Below, piece by piece: positions 1-12,940 of a DNA stretch of 64,000 nucleotides. The notes beneath the pieces were generated by a model. It did no database searches. It was not told the origin of the DNA and worked only from the letters and a program-made list of their open reading frames with translations. The position numbers and the translations under genes were made by a program. The number at the start of each line of letters is the position of its first letter. Position 1 is the first letter of the stretch. The DNA is from Dermanyssus gallinae. Lineage: Eukaryota > Arthropoda > Arachnida > Mesostigmata > Dermanyssidae. Where the stretch lies: the NCBI GenBank assembly GCA_003439945.1, contig QVRM01001979.1, positions 1 through 64,000 of the forward strand. Direction: 5' to 3'.

Positions 1-562
1 TGAATGAGTGAACGCGTGTCTACCTGTGTATGTTTGTTTGTGTGGGCGTGCATGTTGTCCGTATGTATGTTTGCGCCTGTCTGCAAAAGAGACGCCGCCG
101 CTGCCGACGACGACGACGTCGACAACACAACAACAGCAACAGCGACAGCGACGGAGACGTCGACGCAAGGATGACGCTGCCACTTAGGAAGGATACCGGT
201 GGCCGGCGATCGGGGTCGCCTCGCTGAATTTTTCCTCCTTCTCTCCTGCTCTTGCTGCTGCTGCTTCTCCTCTTCGTCCGCCACGTTTCCTTCTTCTTCT
301 TCTGCTGCTGCTCTTCGTGTTCGTCTGTATCATCTGCTGCTGCTGCTGGCTGAGTGACCTGATTTGGCTGTCCATCCGGCGATGCCGGCGACGGCCATTC
401 AGCGGCGAGGCGAGGGCGATCAGCATCGCCATCATCATCGCCAGCAACACCATCACCACCACCACCACCCTCATCATCATCATCATCATCATCACCATCA
501 TCATGATGGCCGTGGGGAAGCCGTCGCTCGTCACCATGTCCTGCAGTGGCTTCGTCCTACAA

Positions 563-597
<35 letters not shown>

Positions 598-1260
598 TCC
601 GGGCAAGTTCGAGATGACCCAACAAGACTCAAGATACTACTAGACAGACACAGAGACAAAGCGATCGAACTGACGCGCTCACGCTCCTCGCTACCAGAAG
701 CATAGCAGCAGCAGTAGATGAAGACGGTAACGAAGATACGACAACGACGACGACGATAATGATGATGATGATGATGCCACGACATCACAGATACTGATGT
801 GATACTAATCATGACAATCGAACCGCTGCGCTTACTTCTGCTTCTGCTGCTGCTAGTGGTGATGCGGTCGCGCCCATCAGCGACCACGGCCAAAGGAAAA
901 TCAACGTTTTTCGTTGACGGCCTCTCATCGCTCACATATATATCGTAGCATGATACTAACGATGATGGTGATGTTGATGATTTTTATTATTATTATTATT
1001 AATATAATAATTATTATTATGATTACTTTATTATTATTAGTAACATTATCGCGGTGTGATCACCGTAGTGATGACGATGACGATAATGGTGGTGGTGGTG
1101 GTGGTGATGGTGATGGATATGGATCCATTTGCTACAATGGCCACGTTAAGTCAGTGGGCCCAAACCCAGCCACGTGTGTCGTCAACGGTCGTGAGGAAGC
1201 GTAGTTAACACGGATGGCTTGCTGACGCCGCCGCCACTTCCTCCTCCTCCTCCTGGTTAT
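1..1260. repeat. Trinucleotide low-complexity region
   Basis: A dense mix of simple triplet repeats: CTG/CTT at 245-350, CAT/CAC at 426-506, CAG/CAA at 563-600, GAT near 757-776, ATT at 985-1040, and GGT/GAT at 1086-1118. Both strands read through as poly-His, poly-Gln, poly-Cys, poly-Met or poly-Arg depending on frame, so open frames here mean little. One plus frame (504-643) has an ATG followed by a 12-residue Gln tract and a stop after 'TQQDSRYY', and could be an exon of a polyQ protein. No splice site or conserved domain supports that. This may equally be the 5' UTR or upstream region of a neighbouring gene. Confidence 0.75.
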
Positions 1261-3060
1261 TCGGTCATGTTCGATTAGTGATCCTAAGGAAAACTTAAAC
1301 ATTCGCGGCGAAGAGTCGCTCCCCTTCATCGCCACCCCACCCCCTTCCCCCTCTCCCTTCTCCCACTGTATATAGTATCGGCACACATCGGCACCATTAC
1401 GTCCTCTCTTGCTCAATAATATGGCCAACTGACACAGTTGTAAACGTTGTGTGCAGCCTTGGTATCGTCTTTGCGCTCTGAAGTATGGTGATTTTTTTCG
1501 CGACATAATAGTAACTAATTGTGCCGTCATCATTACGACTGTCGACACTGTTATCACTGTGTTGTGTGCAGGGTATACGCATTTGTAGGGATGCGGTATA
1601 CGTGCGGGGAAAGAACAGAATAATCTAACTGAATTGAGTATGTTCTCCCACCTTATCTTCCGTTATTGTAAGTTGTTTTGACGCGCACGTAATGAAGTGG
1701 GCTGAACGAACAAAAAATGTTGAACCTTCTTTGTGTGGCGTTTTAAGCAGTGTCTGTATAACTGGCTACAATTGTCCCAAAGCGAGAAGTTTTCCGATAT
1801 AGACTTGGGCCTCAACAGAGGTTCTGCAAAGGCACTAATAATAACTACAGCGGAGATAACGACAACAGCAATAGCCGCGATTGACAGCCGTTGGTCGTCG
1901 CCGAAAGCTAGTCGGACACAGCACACGTTATAAACTGATTTGCTAGGCGCAACTTCTCCTACTTAATCGAAGCAACACGGTCAATGTCATTACGTATTAT
2001 TTTTGCCTGACCTCTAGATTTAGTACTTTAGGACGAGTACCTAAAAAACCTAAAGGGATTGCGATTTATAATTAATCATTCTTTAGCAGACTTTTTCTGC
2101 TAACGAAAAAGTATCTCTTTAGCCTATTTCAAACATCCAGCGTCTGACGAAAATTGATTTTATAGATGTGGAAATGTAATTCAGTTTCTTACACATACAA
2201 CCCCGCCTCATTTTCCATTACAATGATGAATAAGCATTCTAGTATATTATATTTGTTTTATTGTGGTGATTATTATTGATACAATGTCGTTCAATCTTAA
2301 CGTAACCGGCACCCCGTGATTACCAGTACCAGTTGCAATCGTTATTGCTGTCTGTATTTGCGTGTACTACTATTACGACTGCTACTACAACAACTACTAT
2401 TTCCTCGTGCGATACGATTGTACAAGGAGGCGGTCCTGGTGGATCTTTAAAAACTCGATTCTTAGGTTTGTTCCGGCTGTTCAACGTCGGAGGAGAAATG
2501 GTGCCAATATTGTTAATTTGTGCTCCAAAAGTCGGCTTGATGAGTCCCGACGGAGTGGCCAATGAGTGGCCCACGACGTCATTCAATGTCCAATGTGGCA
2601 GACGCTTCTAATGGCTAATTGCTGTTAATCTGGAGCTCGCCACGCAGTACCGCTAAGCCACTGAAGTAACGAGGGCGAAGAGGGGGTATAAGGAGAGGAA
2701 GAGAGCGAGAGAGAAATTAAATTAGTTCTAGTACAGCAGCACCGTAATAAAGTTGGCTGAAGGAGATGTTGCCTGCCATAACGGCGGCATCCGTAACGAC
2801 TTTACGACGGTCAGCCGCCGTACGGCCACGAAATGGAACGCTTCACGCAGCGGTTGTAATGTCGGCAGTCGCAGTGGCGTCGGGGGAACGGCGATAGGAA
2901 ATTGCTATGGAAATCCACAGGCGAATTGGTGGCATGTGCAACCGCCACTAATATTATTATTATTATTATTATTATTATTCGGGAAGAAGTAAACTCTCGC
3001 ACGCTTCTTGCTTTCACTTTGACCGTCTCTCGTGGTCGTTTTCATCATAATTAATTTCGT
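1261..3060. other. Unassigned DNA
   Basis: I see no recognisable protein motif. A plus frame at 2333-2611 contains 'GGGPGGSLKTRF', which matches nothing I know. An (ATT)n run of about 29 bases lies at 2951-2979. Composition is otherwise mixed and unremarkable. Confidence 0.5.
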
Positions 3061-3109
3061 TAGTAGCTTGCGCATGAACTTATTTTGGGTTTTTATTTAC
3101 TAGTTGATT

Positions 3110-3147
<38 letters not shown>

Positions 3148-3196
3148 AATCAACTAGTAAATAAAAACCCAAAATAAGTTCATGCGCAAGCTACTA
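3061..3196. repeat. Perfect 136 bp hairpin, TA core
   Basis: The 52 bp arms 3061-3112 and 3145-3196 are exact reverse complements, and a 32 bp (TA)n core joins them. The outer bases are TA on both sides (TAGTAGCTTG and its complement), as expected for a TA-targeting MITE or for a palindrome nucleated on a TA microsatellite. There is no coding capacity. Confidence 0.9.
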
Positions 3197-3925
3197 TATA
3201 TAGCCTCAAAATCCGCCGCTGTATTCGCTTGCACGTAGAGCCGTAGACGTTCCTAACGCGACCATATATTTAAAAGTGATTTTGCTTAAGATTTGAAGAT
3301 GTGGTCTAACGTTATAGTAAGTAAATAAATACAATTATGAGTCCACAGAAGACTACATGTTCGTACCGATGGTATTCGATACAATATCCGGACGCCACCG
3401 GTGAAAGACTGGACCTCGGCTAGATACAACAGAGATGCTTTATTTAGTATCTCTCTTGAAGTAGCACAGGCTTCCGTTGTGATGCGTATTTTGGCATTCA
3501 GGTTAGCATTGTTAGCTCCTAGCATTGCTGGAGATTCTCACCTCTACCTCAAGCTATACAACGCCGCTATAGTATCAAAGTTGCCATATTAATTGGCAAT
3601 ATAGTGATATGGTTCTCTAGGAGAAAGTTTACCTGTCGATTTTTTTGACGTGCGTGTACTATTAGCGTTGTGGGATTACTATGAGACATGATTATAGCAG
3701 GATACCTGGCATAGCTGATTTGTATTGAGAGGTTGGCTTCCGTGTAGTCAAATAAATGTTGCGGCAAATGAATAGGATTGCTTTTTGAACATCGTTTGAG
3801 AAGGCCGTTCAAAAGCGTAGCACCCAGGTGCTGCTGCGTCTATTGTAGGAACCGTCAGAGCTGAGACTGTGATCTGCGAAATGCTAATCCTATGACTACG
3901 CAAACAACGCGTTAAGCTGCAACGA
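3197..3925. other. Unassigned DNA between hairpins
   Basis: No recognisable gene. Open frames of 60-80 codons on both strands (3286-3525 minus, 3401-3592 plus) have no familiar motifs and overlap one another, as chance frames do. Confidence 0.5.
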
Positions 3926-4140
3926 AATTGCAACTGTTACAGCAAAACAAGTCAGAACTGTTTATCTGATTCGTTTGCTTCTTTGTTTCCGCAAGTGGAG
4001 AATGGACAATATCCACCCCAATCTGTATATATATATTTATACAGATTGGGGTGGATATTGTCTTTCTCCACTTGTGGAAACAAAAAAGCAAACGAATCAG
4101 ACAAGCAGTTCTGACTTGTGTTGCTGTAACAGTTGCAATT
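3926..4140. repeat. Imperfect 215 bp hairpin, TA core
   Basis: The left arm (from 3926, AATTGCAACTGTTACAGCAA) is the near-exact reverse complement of the right arm ending at 4140. I count about six mismatches and one small indel over roughly 100 bp per arm. The centre is a short TA-rich segment near 4026-4040. The divergence makes it older than the hairpin at 3061-3196, with which it shares only the layout. Confidence 0.88.
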
Positions 4141-5065
<925 letters not shown>

Positions 5066-6930
5066 GCACGCTTAAAATGCGGTCATTTGAAAGGTGTTAT
5101 GTACAGCCTCGGAGTTACTTTACGGAAATGCAGGTTTTACCATGGAGTTCTTATTAAGGTTGACACAAAAGCGCATCTCTTGATTCCAGTGTTGGCTAAT
5201 TATGTACTCAGTAAATACACTTCCGGAACTACAATTAGAGAAGAATTCGACTCAAATAGCAGAAGCTACCAGCTGTACACTAATGTAGTGTAGTATAGCT
5301 TTTCGTTGTCGGTTGCAAGCAGCTAAGCCTTTCGAAACTAAAGTAGTAGTAATCATTAATATTAAAAAAAATATTCTTGATCTTCCTGCGTCGATTTCCA
5401 GAGCTCTTGGCATAGCGTGGGTATCAGCGTCTGCTAAATTTCGAATTGGCCTATTGAAAAACAGTGAATTTGTTGGAAGTATTTCGGCGACAATCAGCTT
5501 ACTGTTTTTAGCAGTGGCGGCTTGAGGCACTAGAAAGAACAGTCGGGTATAAATGCTTATTAAGGCCGCTGTTTTGAATGCGGTAAACAGGCCGCCTATA
5601 AGCGCATGAAATATAAAGGCACTCCAGTTAGTCATTTGCGGTATTAATTAGTTTACTTAATATTTCACACTATTAAGAAAATTCTCAAAAAATTATTTGC
5701 GTCAGATATAGACCCTCGATTGATTGACTGATAGTGATCATACTTGCGGGAGCAGCTTTATCGTCACATTTTAAGTCTTTAAGGATTCTGTTTCAGATCT
5801 TTTCTTGCGATAACGTGACTTAATGCATACGGTTAAGACAACACTGAGTAGTTAACAGAATGTATGCACATCATGTCAGGATTGACTTTGTTTTTAATAA
5901 TATTTCTAGCCAAGTAGCTTTTCAACAGGTAATTCACATGGTGTTTTTTATGTGAAAAAAATTGGTGCTATCAATGCCCGAATGCGCCATCTTGAGAACA
6001 ACCCGTACTACGTCGCGTGCCAGCTAAACCATATGAGCCTCAAATTAAATTGACTGCATACAATTTTGATGTGGTCGTCAGGGGTGCCAGGATTTGCAGC
6101 CTTATTTTTGAACTTTTGATAATTTATGAGGTGAATATCAGGATCTAGAGGGCGTTTATGGTTAACAAATTAACATATCGTGTCCATGCGTAGGTCTATA
6201 GAGAAGCAGTCCTACTGCACAGAACAGGGTTAGCCAACACGTTGGTCAAAAATCCAATACACAGAGTTGCGGGTTGGTGGCATGGCGCTCCTAGTGTCCT
6301 GTCAACACCTTTATCATACTATGAAAAAAAGTAAAAAATATCACGTTTTACTACATTGTAAATATATTCCTTACTACAGCCCACGGCAGAACAATGTATG
6401 CCGCAGTTTAGCATGCTATGCAATGCGGATGCTCTGCAATTGGCATTTTTACAGATACAATCGGCCCTGGCGCGTGCGGTATTCGGAAGTATAGTCAGAG
6501 GTGGTCGAAGTATGCCACTATATACTAACGTTATCATTAAATGGTATGTCCCACTATTTGATTCTCGTCTTCATGGAAAGATCAGAAACCGAGCCAGAAC
6601 GGACTCCTATTTTGGGCAAATTTCCCTTTCATCAATATTGTCATCTACTACGCCAGTCTAAAATGTTGGAGGACAACAATAGTATTATATTAAGGCTCCC
6701 TGTGTCTAAACTGAGATTAACCACCCCTTGATACATATCCTTTCCTAGCAATCCCAGAAAACCTTTCCCTCGAAGTTCTACAAAACACTTTGGAATATAC
6801 GTAGACGTACGGCGCCCTAATATCATTGTTGTCCTTCATCGTTTAGATAGCTTTCAAGTTGTTTCGTGGAACTGGGAGGGGAGGGCTGTTTTAAGAATGC
6901 CGTACAAGGAGTATATTAGGGAGGACCGGA
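5066..6930. other. Unassigned DNA
   Basis: No family recognised. Open frames of 70-127 codons occur on both strands (5252-5635 minus is the longest) but lack motifs, splice-site support or repeats. Confidence 0.4.
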
Positions 6931-7300
6931 TAGTAAATAAGTCTCCTAATTAAGGATAGTAATGTGTATAGGGATATAGAGAACAACAGATGTGCCTGGC
7001 TGGGGAAGGCCTATTCGTTATAGATGGAGATTTCAAAGCTTGGCAGTGAAGAACCAGGCGTAATAGACATATTTTGAACATAAGCGCTGTCAATAGCATG
7101 GATGCTAGAATCTATGAATGCCGTCTGGGAAAGCCAGATTGAGACACTTTTGCCACTGACGCTAACAGAAGCGACGTTAGATTCTTAGGAAGGGAGATTC
7201 CGCTGTGAGGGGGGACAAAAATGAAGGAAATAAATACCATTGGATATGGTTACGAAAATACATCACAGGACGAGTGCGGTAAGCCATGGTCAGAGAACGA
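6931..7300 (+). mobile_element. Possible LINE endonuclease debris
   Basis: Short pieces such as 'GDFKAW' and 'NSMDARIYECRLGKPD' in different plus frames faintly resemble the C-terminal half of an APE-type LINE endonuclease. They lie upstream of a plus-strand reverse-transcriptase remnant. Stops and frameshifts are frequent, so this is a tentative reading based on order and a few residues. Confidence 0.2.
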
Positions 7301-7899
7301 GGCGTGATGTAGAGATAAACACATTTTGAGACGATCGTTTCGTTAAGATCGATAAGAGAAGATAAGAATTCGTTCGAGAGAGAGAAGATAAGAATTCGTT
7401 AAGCTCTTATCGGTAATGCGACCGCTAAGATTAATGATAAAAATGATAATCAAGGGAGTTTATTGTGAGGAAAAGCAAGGTAGTATGAAGAGGAAATATT
7501 TTTTTCTGAAAACCAATAAAAACAGTGCTGCCATATAAAAGATGTAAAGTAATTCGCAAAGTTCTTAAGTAGGGCGGACAATACACCTGAGAATTTTCTG
7601 AAGGAAACTGAGATCGAAACTGTTTACAGGCAGCTTGACGATTCAAGCTCCGTAGCGACTAGGCAAACTGAGCTCTACCTAAATGACGTCGTATTCCAGA
7701 GCTCCATACCGTGTCTGCTTATAGAAAAAATATAATTACCTGGGCTCCTATAAACGCTTGAACCTACATCAACATGGGTTTTGAGAAAGACGCTTTACTG
7801 TAATCCATCTTCTCGGGGTCAATCATGATTGGGTTATCACGCGTAACAGGGTTATCCCTATACACGTGCCTTTTTCTCGCGAGCATTCGACAGGGTAAT
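7301..7899. other. Unassigned DNA
   Basis: Contains a short direct repeat (GATAAGAATTCGTT at about 7361 and 7387). No coding signal seen. Confidence 0.4.
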
Positions 7900-8560
7900 T
7901 AAAACAAATATTTTATCTAAATTGGCGTTCCTTAGAATTGGTCCTCGGATACTGGTTTGGTGCCACTTATATCTAACATATTGCACCTTCGCCGTAAAAG
8001 TTGGAGACTCGGTCTCAGAGCGCCCTCCATGCCTTGCTGGGGCTCCCTGCGGCTCCTGCTTAGGCCCACAAATGTATATAACATTCGCTCAGGACTTGGC
8101 TGCACGTCTGTGCAATCAAAACATAACATACCAAATGTATGCGAACGATCTAAAATATATGCCCTAAACAGAGGAAATAGGATTGCCTGAAGATTGATAA
8201 TATTGCCAACTGGTTTGAACTAAATGATATGTTAATCTCAGTTTCGAAATGCGCGGTTCTAAAAAGAGCTCCCGATAACTTGACGTATCAGCTAAGGGAC
8301 TTCCTTGAGATAACATCCTAGAAAGACCTAGAAGTTACCTTCGATAGGCATATGAAATTTTGGAGACAGATTAGCGAGTCAGCAAAAGCTGCTTCTCGAT
8401 TGTTGAATCTTATGCTGGAAGTATACTCATCATAAGATGTCTCCAAAAACCTACGCCTTTATAAAGCCCTAGTCGTGCCGTTTTTGGAGCTTTACACATA
8501 TATTAGTTATTCACACTTTTAACGACGTGCAATCACCAGCACTACATGCAGCAGACTTGT
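7900..8560 (+). mobile_element. Decayed LINE reverse transcriptase
   Basis: The frame at 7922-8167 reads 'GAPCGSCLGPQMYI', a damaged version of the RT motif GVPQGSxLGPLLF. About 30 residues later comes 'YQMYANDLKYM', a damaged YADDL catalytic box in which the first catalytic Asp is now Asn. Downstream pieces in other frames ('EVTFDRHMKFWRQI', 'YKALVVPFLELYTY') match the RT thumb and the 'YKALVRPxLEYxS' region of jockey/CR1-type LINEs. Several frameshifts and stops show it is dead. Confidence 0.7.
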
Positions 8561-9524
8561 TTTGGCGTATCAATTGTTTGAAAATAAGAATATATATTTA
8601 TCTCTGGTGATCATACATACCCGGGCGTATTAGAGCGTTACATGGTACATTCCAAAGACTCTTCTAACAAACTTGTTTTTATCTATCATAGTAGAAAAAC
8701 TGCTTTTACGCACATGCAACCGATTTAATTGGTGAGTAATCTGGGAACCGACAATAGCTGTTTAGTGCTTTATGTAAAACTCACTAAAAACTTCTCTTGG
8801 TATTTATAGCCGTACTATTATACATACTCTCTCTGATAATACCTGCTGTATTCTGCCGCGTCATCCACTTTACTGTCACGCATTAGACAGCCAGGTAAAA
8901 CCGTTTTTCCGATGCGAACACTTGAATTAAATAGTGTCGGGCCTCTCGCACCATGTACGTATGTCAGTATCTCGACCAACCTGCTTTTCCGAGTTCTACC
9001 GCCTTTGCTGCTGAAGGGCATTTAGTTCCTCCACGTCCGTGTCGCTCTGGCGATCTTCCATTTCCTAGTTGGCTGCGGCGACTATACGCCCTTAAACTTT
9101 TACAGTATCCGTCTAGCTAGGAAAAACGCAATAATTGTTGGCACCGTTCTGTAGGTTCTGCAGATGCGTATCGCCAGTAATGCCTAAGTGCTGCTGAACA
9201 AATATGCCGCATGCGGGATTTACTCTCCACGGCCGTCCTCCTTCAGACGGCGGACGCCAACTCACCACTCTCACCAAAAGCTTACCTTGCTCCGTCCGGT
9301 TCTCACCAGTGCCAGATCCGCTCAGACGATCGTTGTCACCTCCATAAGGAGACATTTCAACTCTAAAACATTTATTATATGCGATGTTTTCGAGGACTCT
9401 GGCCTTAACGTAGGGCTCTGTGGCAGTCACGCAGTCATCTTCCGGTTTGTATCTTTATCTCCTTAGTCGGCCATCACCCGCCTAAAGTGCGTCAATGTAA
9501 CGTTTGCGGCCAGTACCTTTATTT
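8561..9524. other. Unassigned DNA
   Basis: No motif recognised. A GC-richer part (8850-9450) carries overlapping open frames on both strands (9113-9430 minus, 105 codons; 9188-9466 plus, 92 codons), possibly further LINE debris, without diagnostic residues. Confidence 0.35.
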
Positions 9525-9665
9525 GACATGGGAGGTTTGGGAAATGCATAAAGCACGGTCGGTGTTGGCAACCAATACTACCTAGCGTGGAACTTTCACC
9601 CACTAAAAACGTAAGTACTCCCCCCATGGTTTGGAATTGTGTTGTACAACACTTCGAAACTATTG
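9525..9665 (-). mobile_element. Possible LINE 3'-end remnant
   Basis: On the plus strand the order 'GGGAGGTTTGGGAAATGC ... CCCACTAAAAAC ... CCCCCCAT' resembles the reverse complement of the 3' untranslated end of the R1-like LINE at 56.25-56.42 kb. It is short and diverged. Confidence 0.35.
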
Positions 9666-9899
9666 GAGAGGAGCCTTATGCTCTACAGACTCATGCTCCC
9701 TGAACCCGGGGAGGTGCGCCAAGATTATTTACTAGAGGGCTGGGTTACATTGGTCCTTTGCGGGGCACCCTTGTCTCGACTGTGTGTCGACCGCAGGTCT
9801 GTAAGGTGATTTCAACGCAAGTTCTCCAGACTTCTCCTAATTAGGGTGTCGACGTAGCTTCTATGATCTATAAAGAATGATGACCCGTGCCTCTATGAA

Positions 9900-12230
9900 G
9901 CAGAATCGCGCAGCATGTGCAGGTGTCGTGCAGGACAAGACCTTATGTACTTTTTACGCGCGCCCGGAGGCGTGCACCCGAGGGGAGGAATGCCCTGTAC
10001 CATGGCGCCGAGTATAAGAGGCTGAGAACCTTCTTACGCAGGGAGATCTCCAGAAGCAAGGAACGCCGGGAGAACCTTTCTCGAACTGGACGACGATCCC
10101 TGGGGCCGCCCATACAAGATGGTAAGGGGGAGCCCGTCTTTTAAACGGAGAGTGGACCTCACGCCGGACAAGGCCCAAGAGGCAATATTAGTCCTCTTCC
10201 CAAAACACCCTCCCTTTGACCGCGCCCCCTATCTGGAGGCCTCAGGAACGGAAGAACAGGATCCTCCAGAAGTCACCTTGCAAGAGGTGTACGAAGCGGC
10301 GGCACGCCTCAAGGAGGGAAAGGCACCAGGCCCCGACGGCGTTCCGGTCTCCGCGGTCAAGCTACTAATGACGGAATACCCGGAAGCAGTAGCCGGAATG
10401 TTCCGGACGGGCTCGTTCCCTGCGGCATGGAAGGCCGCAAACCTTGTTATCATACCCAAGGCCCCGGCTCCTACCGCCCGATCTGCCTACTCGGCTCCCT
10501 GGCTAAAGCATTCGAGTCCATCGTGGAGGCACGCCTCTGGGACTTCGTGGAGGGAGCGACCTGTTGTCCAACGCCCAGTACGGATTCCGCAAGGGCTACT
10601 CAACCATCGGCGCCATAAAGCGGATCCTCCGCGAGTCCCCGCCTAGAAAACGGGACTTGTTTCTCACGATTTTACTAGACGTCAAGAACGCTTTTAACAG
10701 CCTACCGTGGAAAGTCATTTTAGGGACTCTCCACAGAAAAAAAAGATCCCCTTTTATCTTCGGGAGCTTTTATCGAATTATCTTTATGACAGGAAACCCA
10801 GTCCCACGGGTCCGTTTTTAACATGACTGCAGGGGTGCCACAGGGATCCATACTTGGCCCCCGGCTATGGATTATAACCTATGACGACGTGCTGCGGCTG
10901 AGGGATCTCCCCCCGGCGTCAACCTCCTTGCCTACGCTGACGACCTCGTCCTAACCGTCTAGGCTCGGACCGCGGACCTGCTGCAGAGCCGTGCGAACGA
11001 GGCCCTTGGCGACGTCGCCCGCTGGGTGCAAGAAGCGGGGCTCGCTCTCGCCCCAGCCAAAAGCGAGGCGATACTCTTGGTGGGCCGAAGATCATGCCCC
11101 GACCTTCACCTCCGCCTAGATAGTCAGGAGATCGCACTCGTCAACCACGTAAGGTACCTTGGGATTACCCTTGACAGGGGTCTCCGGTGGTACCGAACAC
11201 GTGCGGCGGGTGACGGGTGACGGAAAAGGCAACGAAGGCAGCCAATGACTTCGCACGTCTCATGCCCAACACATATGGTCCACGACAGCTGAGAAGACGA
11301 ATAATTATGTCCGCGGCCGAGTCGGTTGCCCTGTACGGAGCTCCGACTAGCCCATCGACACACTAAAATTCGCCGCGAACAAGACTTGCCTGCGTTGGGC
11401 CCAGAGGGTCGGAGCTCTCAGGGTAACCTGGGCGTACAGGACGGTCAGCGCCGCGGCGACCTTCGTCCTTGCCGGAACGATCCCGTGAGATTTAAAGGCA
11501 GCCGAGCGCCGCCGCTTATGGGGTAACCCAGGCCTCAAAAAAGACGAGGAACGTCAGCGTAAAATCGACCTCTGGCAGGAGGAGTGGAAAGGCCTCGAAC
11601 AGAATGCCCCAGGCGCCAGCCTCCTCCACCCTGATCCCAAATATCAGAAGCTGGCTCAACCGGCCGGCGGGGAAATTACATTCTACACAACCCAAGCCCT
11701 CACAGGTCACGGCGACTTTGTACTTGTTCAGGATTGGGAAGGTCCCCAGCCCCACGTGCGTCCACTGCGGCGATTGACTCGACGACACTCCAGAGCACAC
11801 GGTGTTTAGGTGTCCGTCATGGGCGGAGCAGCGCGCAAGCCTAACGGAGTTTTTAAGTAACAACCAAGCTCTTAACCTACACGACCTCACTATGAAAATA
11901 ACGGAATCAATATCAGGATGGAACAAAGTGACCCAAGCTTCTAAGAACATACTGCAAGAAAAGACAAGAGCCTCCCTTCGAGTCCGCTTGCGCCTCCCCG
12001 AGGCTCCCGGGGAACACATCCGCCTGAAGCAGTAGACTCGCCCCCTGACTGTTTGATGTTATGCGCAAGCAGTTCCCAGTCAGCGCGGGGGACGGGGACA
12101 CGACTGGTTTTTAGTGGGTTGGAGCCTCACACTACCGGCCCGCACTTGCAGGGAGCTCCCTTGCTGCGGTTCCCGCGTGTGCAACCGCATTTTCCAGTTA
12201 GTCCTCTAAAGAAAAAAAATACCTTGTGTT
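9900..12230 (+). mobile_element. R1-like LINE, frameshifted, 5'-truncated
   Basis: Carries ORF2 from the linker after the endonuclease through the 3' UTR. In order: 'KAPGPDGVPVSAVK' at ~10320; 'YGFRKGYST' at ~10578; 'LLDVKNAFNSLPW' at ~10672; 'GVPQGSILGP' at ~10833; 'LAYADDLVL' at ~10927, followed at once by an in-frame TAG; thumb 'VRYLGITLDRGLRW' at ~11150; a C-terminal zinc motif in which 'CVHCG' and 'EHTVFRC' are split by a stop at ~11750-11815; and the end of the frame at ~12033. The 3' UTR (12105-12230) matches that of the elements at 49.6 kb and 56.25 kb and ends A-rich. At least four frameshifts or stops break the frame. It is related in order and residues to the LINEs at 27.9-30.5 kb and 56.3-60.4 kb. 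No EN domain remains. Confidence 0.88.
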
Positions 12231-12234
12231 CGGT

Positions 12235-12940
12235 TTCACTTTTTCAGATATTTTGTTTATTTCGCGATAACATTACATTTTAAGATGGTACATAATTACA
12301 ATGCAGTCATTATATACAGTTTGAATACTTCAGCGACCGTCTCACCGGGCGAAATAGTGCAAAGATGCGTCTGGCAGCTCGCTGCGTGGTATTTAGCGCA
12401 TATCTGCGAGCAGAACCGGCAACGACATTGATTGCTAACTTGGTGAAATCCTTGGGTCGAACCATGTGGTGATAGCCATGCACAATGTACCTTGTGTACA
12501 CGTGCCGGCTAGTGCATGCAATTCCATCCTAAAGCCCCCGGGCGAGGTACACATACAACTGCGCTACCTCTGCCGAGGCCTCGGTCACTTTTCCATGCCA
12601 CTTCAACTAAAATTGCTGAAGTGATTCTGTAATAGGTGACCTAAGCCTGACACAGATTGTAGCTCAAAACTGGCACAATTTTAAGCTCAAAAAGACATAC
12701 GGCCGCACTCAGAGACAGTCGTCGAGGGTTTCTCGCATCTGTGTCCATAGAGGCAATAGCCGCCCGACACCTGTCGCCGATGTACTGGGTAACGGTCGTT
12801 CCCGCATAGTGTAGTCCCAGACCCAAATACGGGTCTGAAACAACAATATACGGGAACGACCGGCTTCTTTAATAGCTCCAGAACCGCAGACAGCATGCAT
12901 CAATCGGTGGTCGATACGGATAATGTAAGTTTAAAATTTG
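12235..12940 (-). mobile_element. LINE 3' fragment (RT thumb to 3' end)
   Basis: On the minus strand a frame at 12641-12826 reads 'LGLGLHYAGTTVTQYIGDRC' then 'LFELKIVPVLSY', which is the RT thumb and following region of a LINE outside the R1-like group. Downstream 'ALNTTQRAARRIFALF' is recognisable. The 3' end (12236-12330) is the same sequence that begins the fragments at 53.18 kb and 55.80 kb. It abuts the 3' end of the R1-like LINE, so two LINE 3' ends face one another here. Confidence 0.7.

Noticed and set aside
184..935. Long open frames with poly-Cys, poly-Met, poly-His or poly-Ser on both strands
   Set aside because: Triplet repeats lack stops in most frames; overlapping opposite-strand frames cannot all be real.
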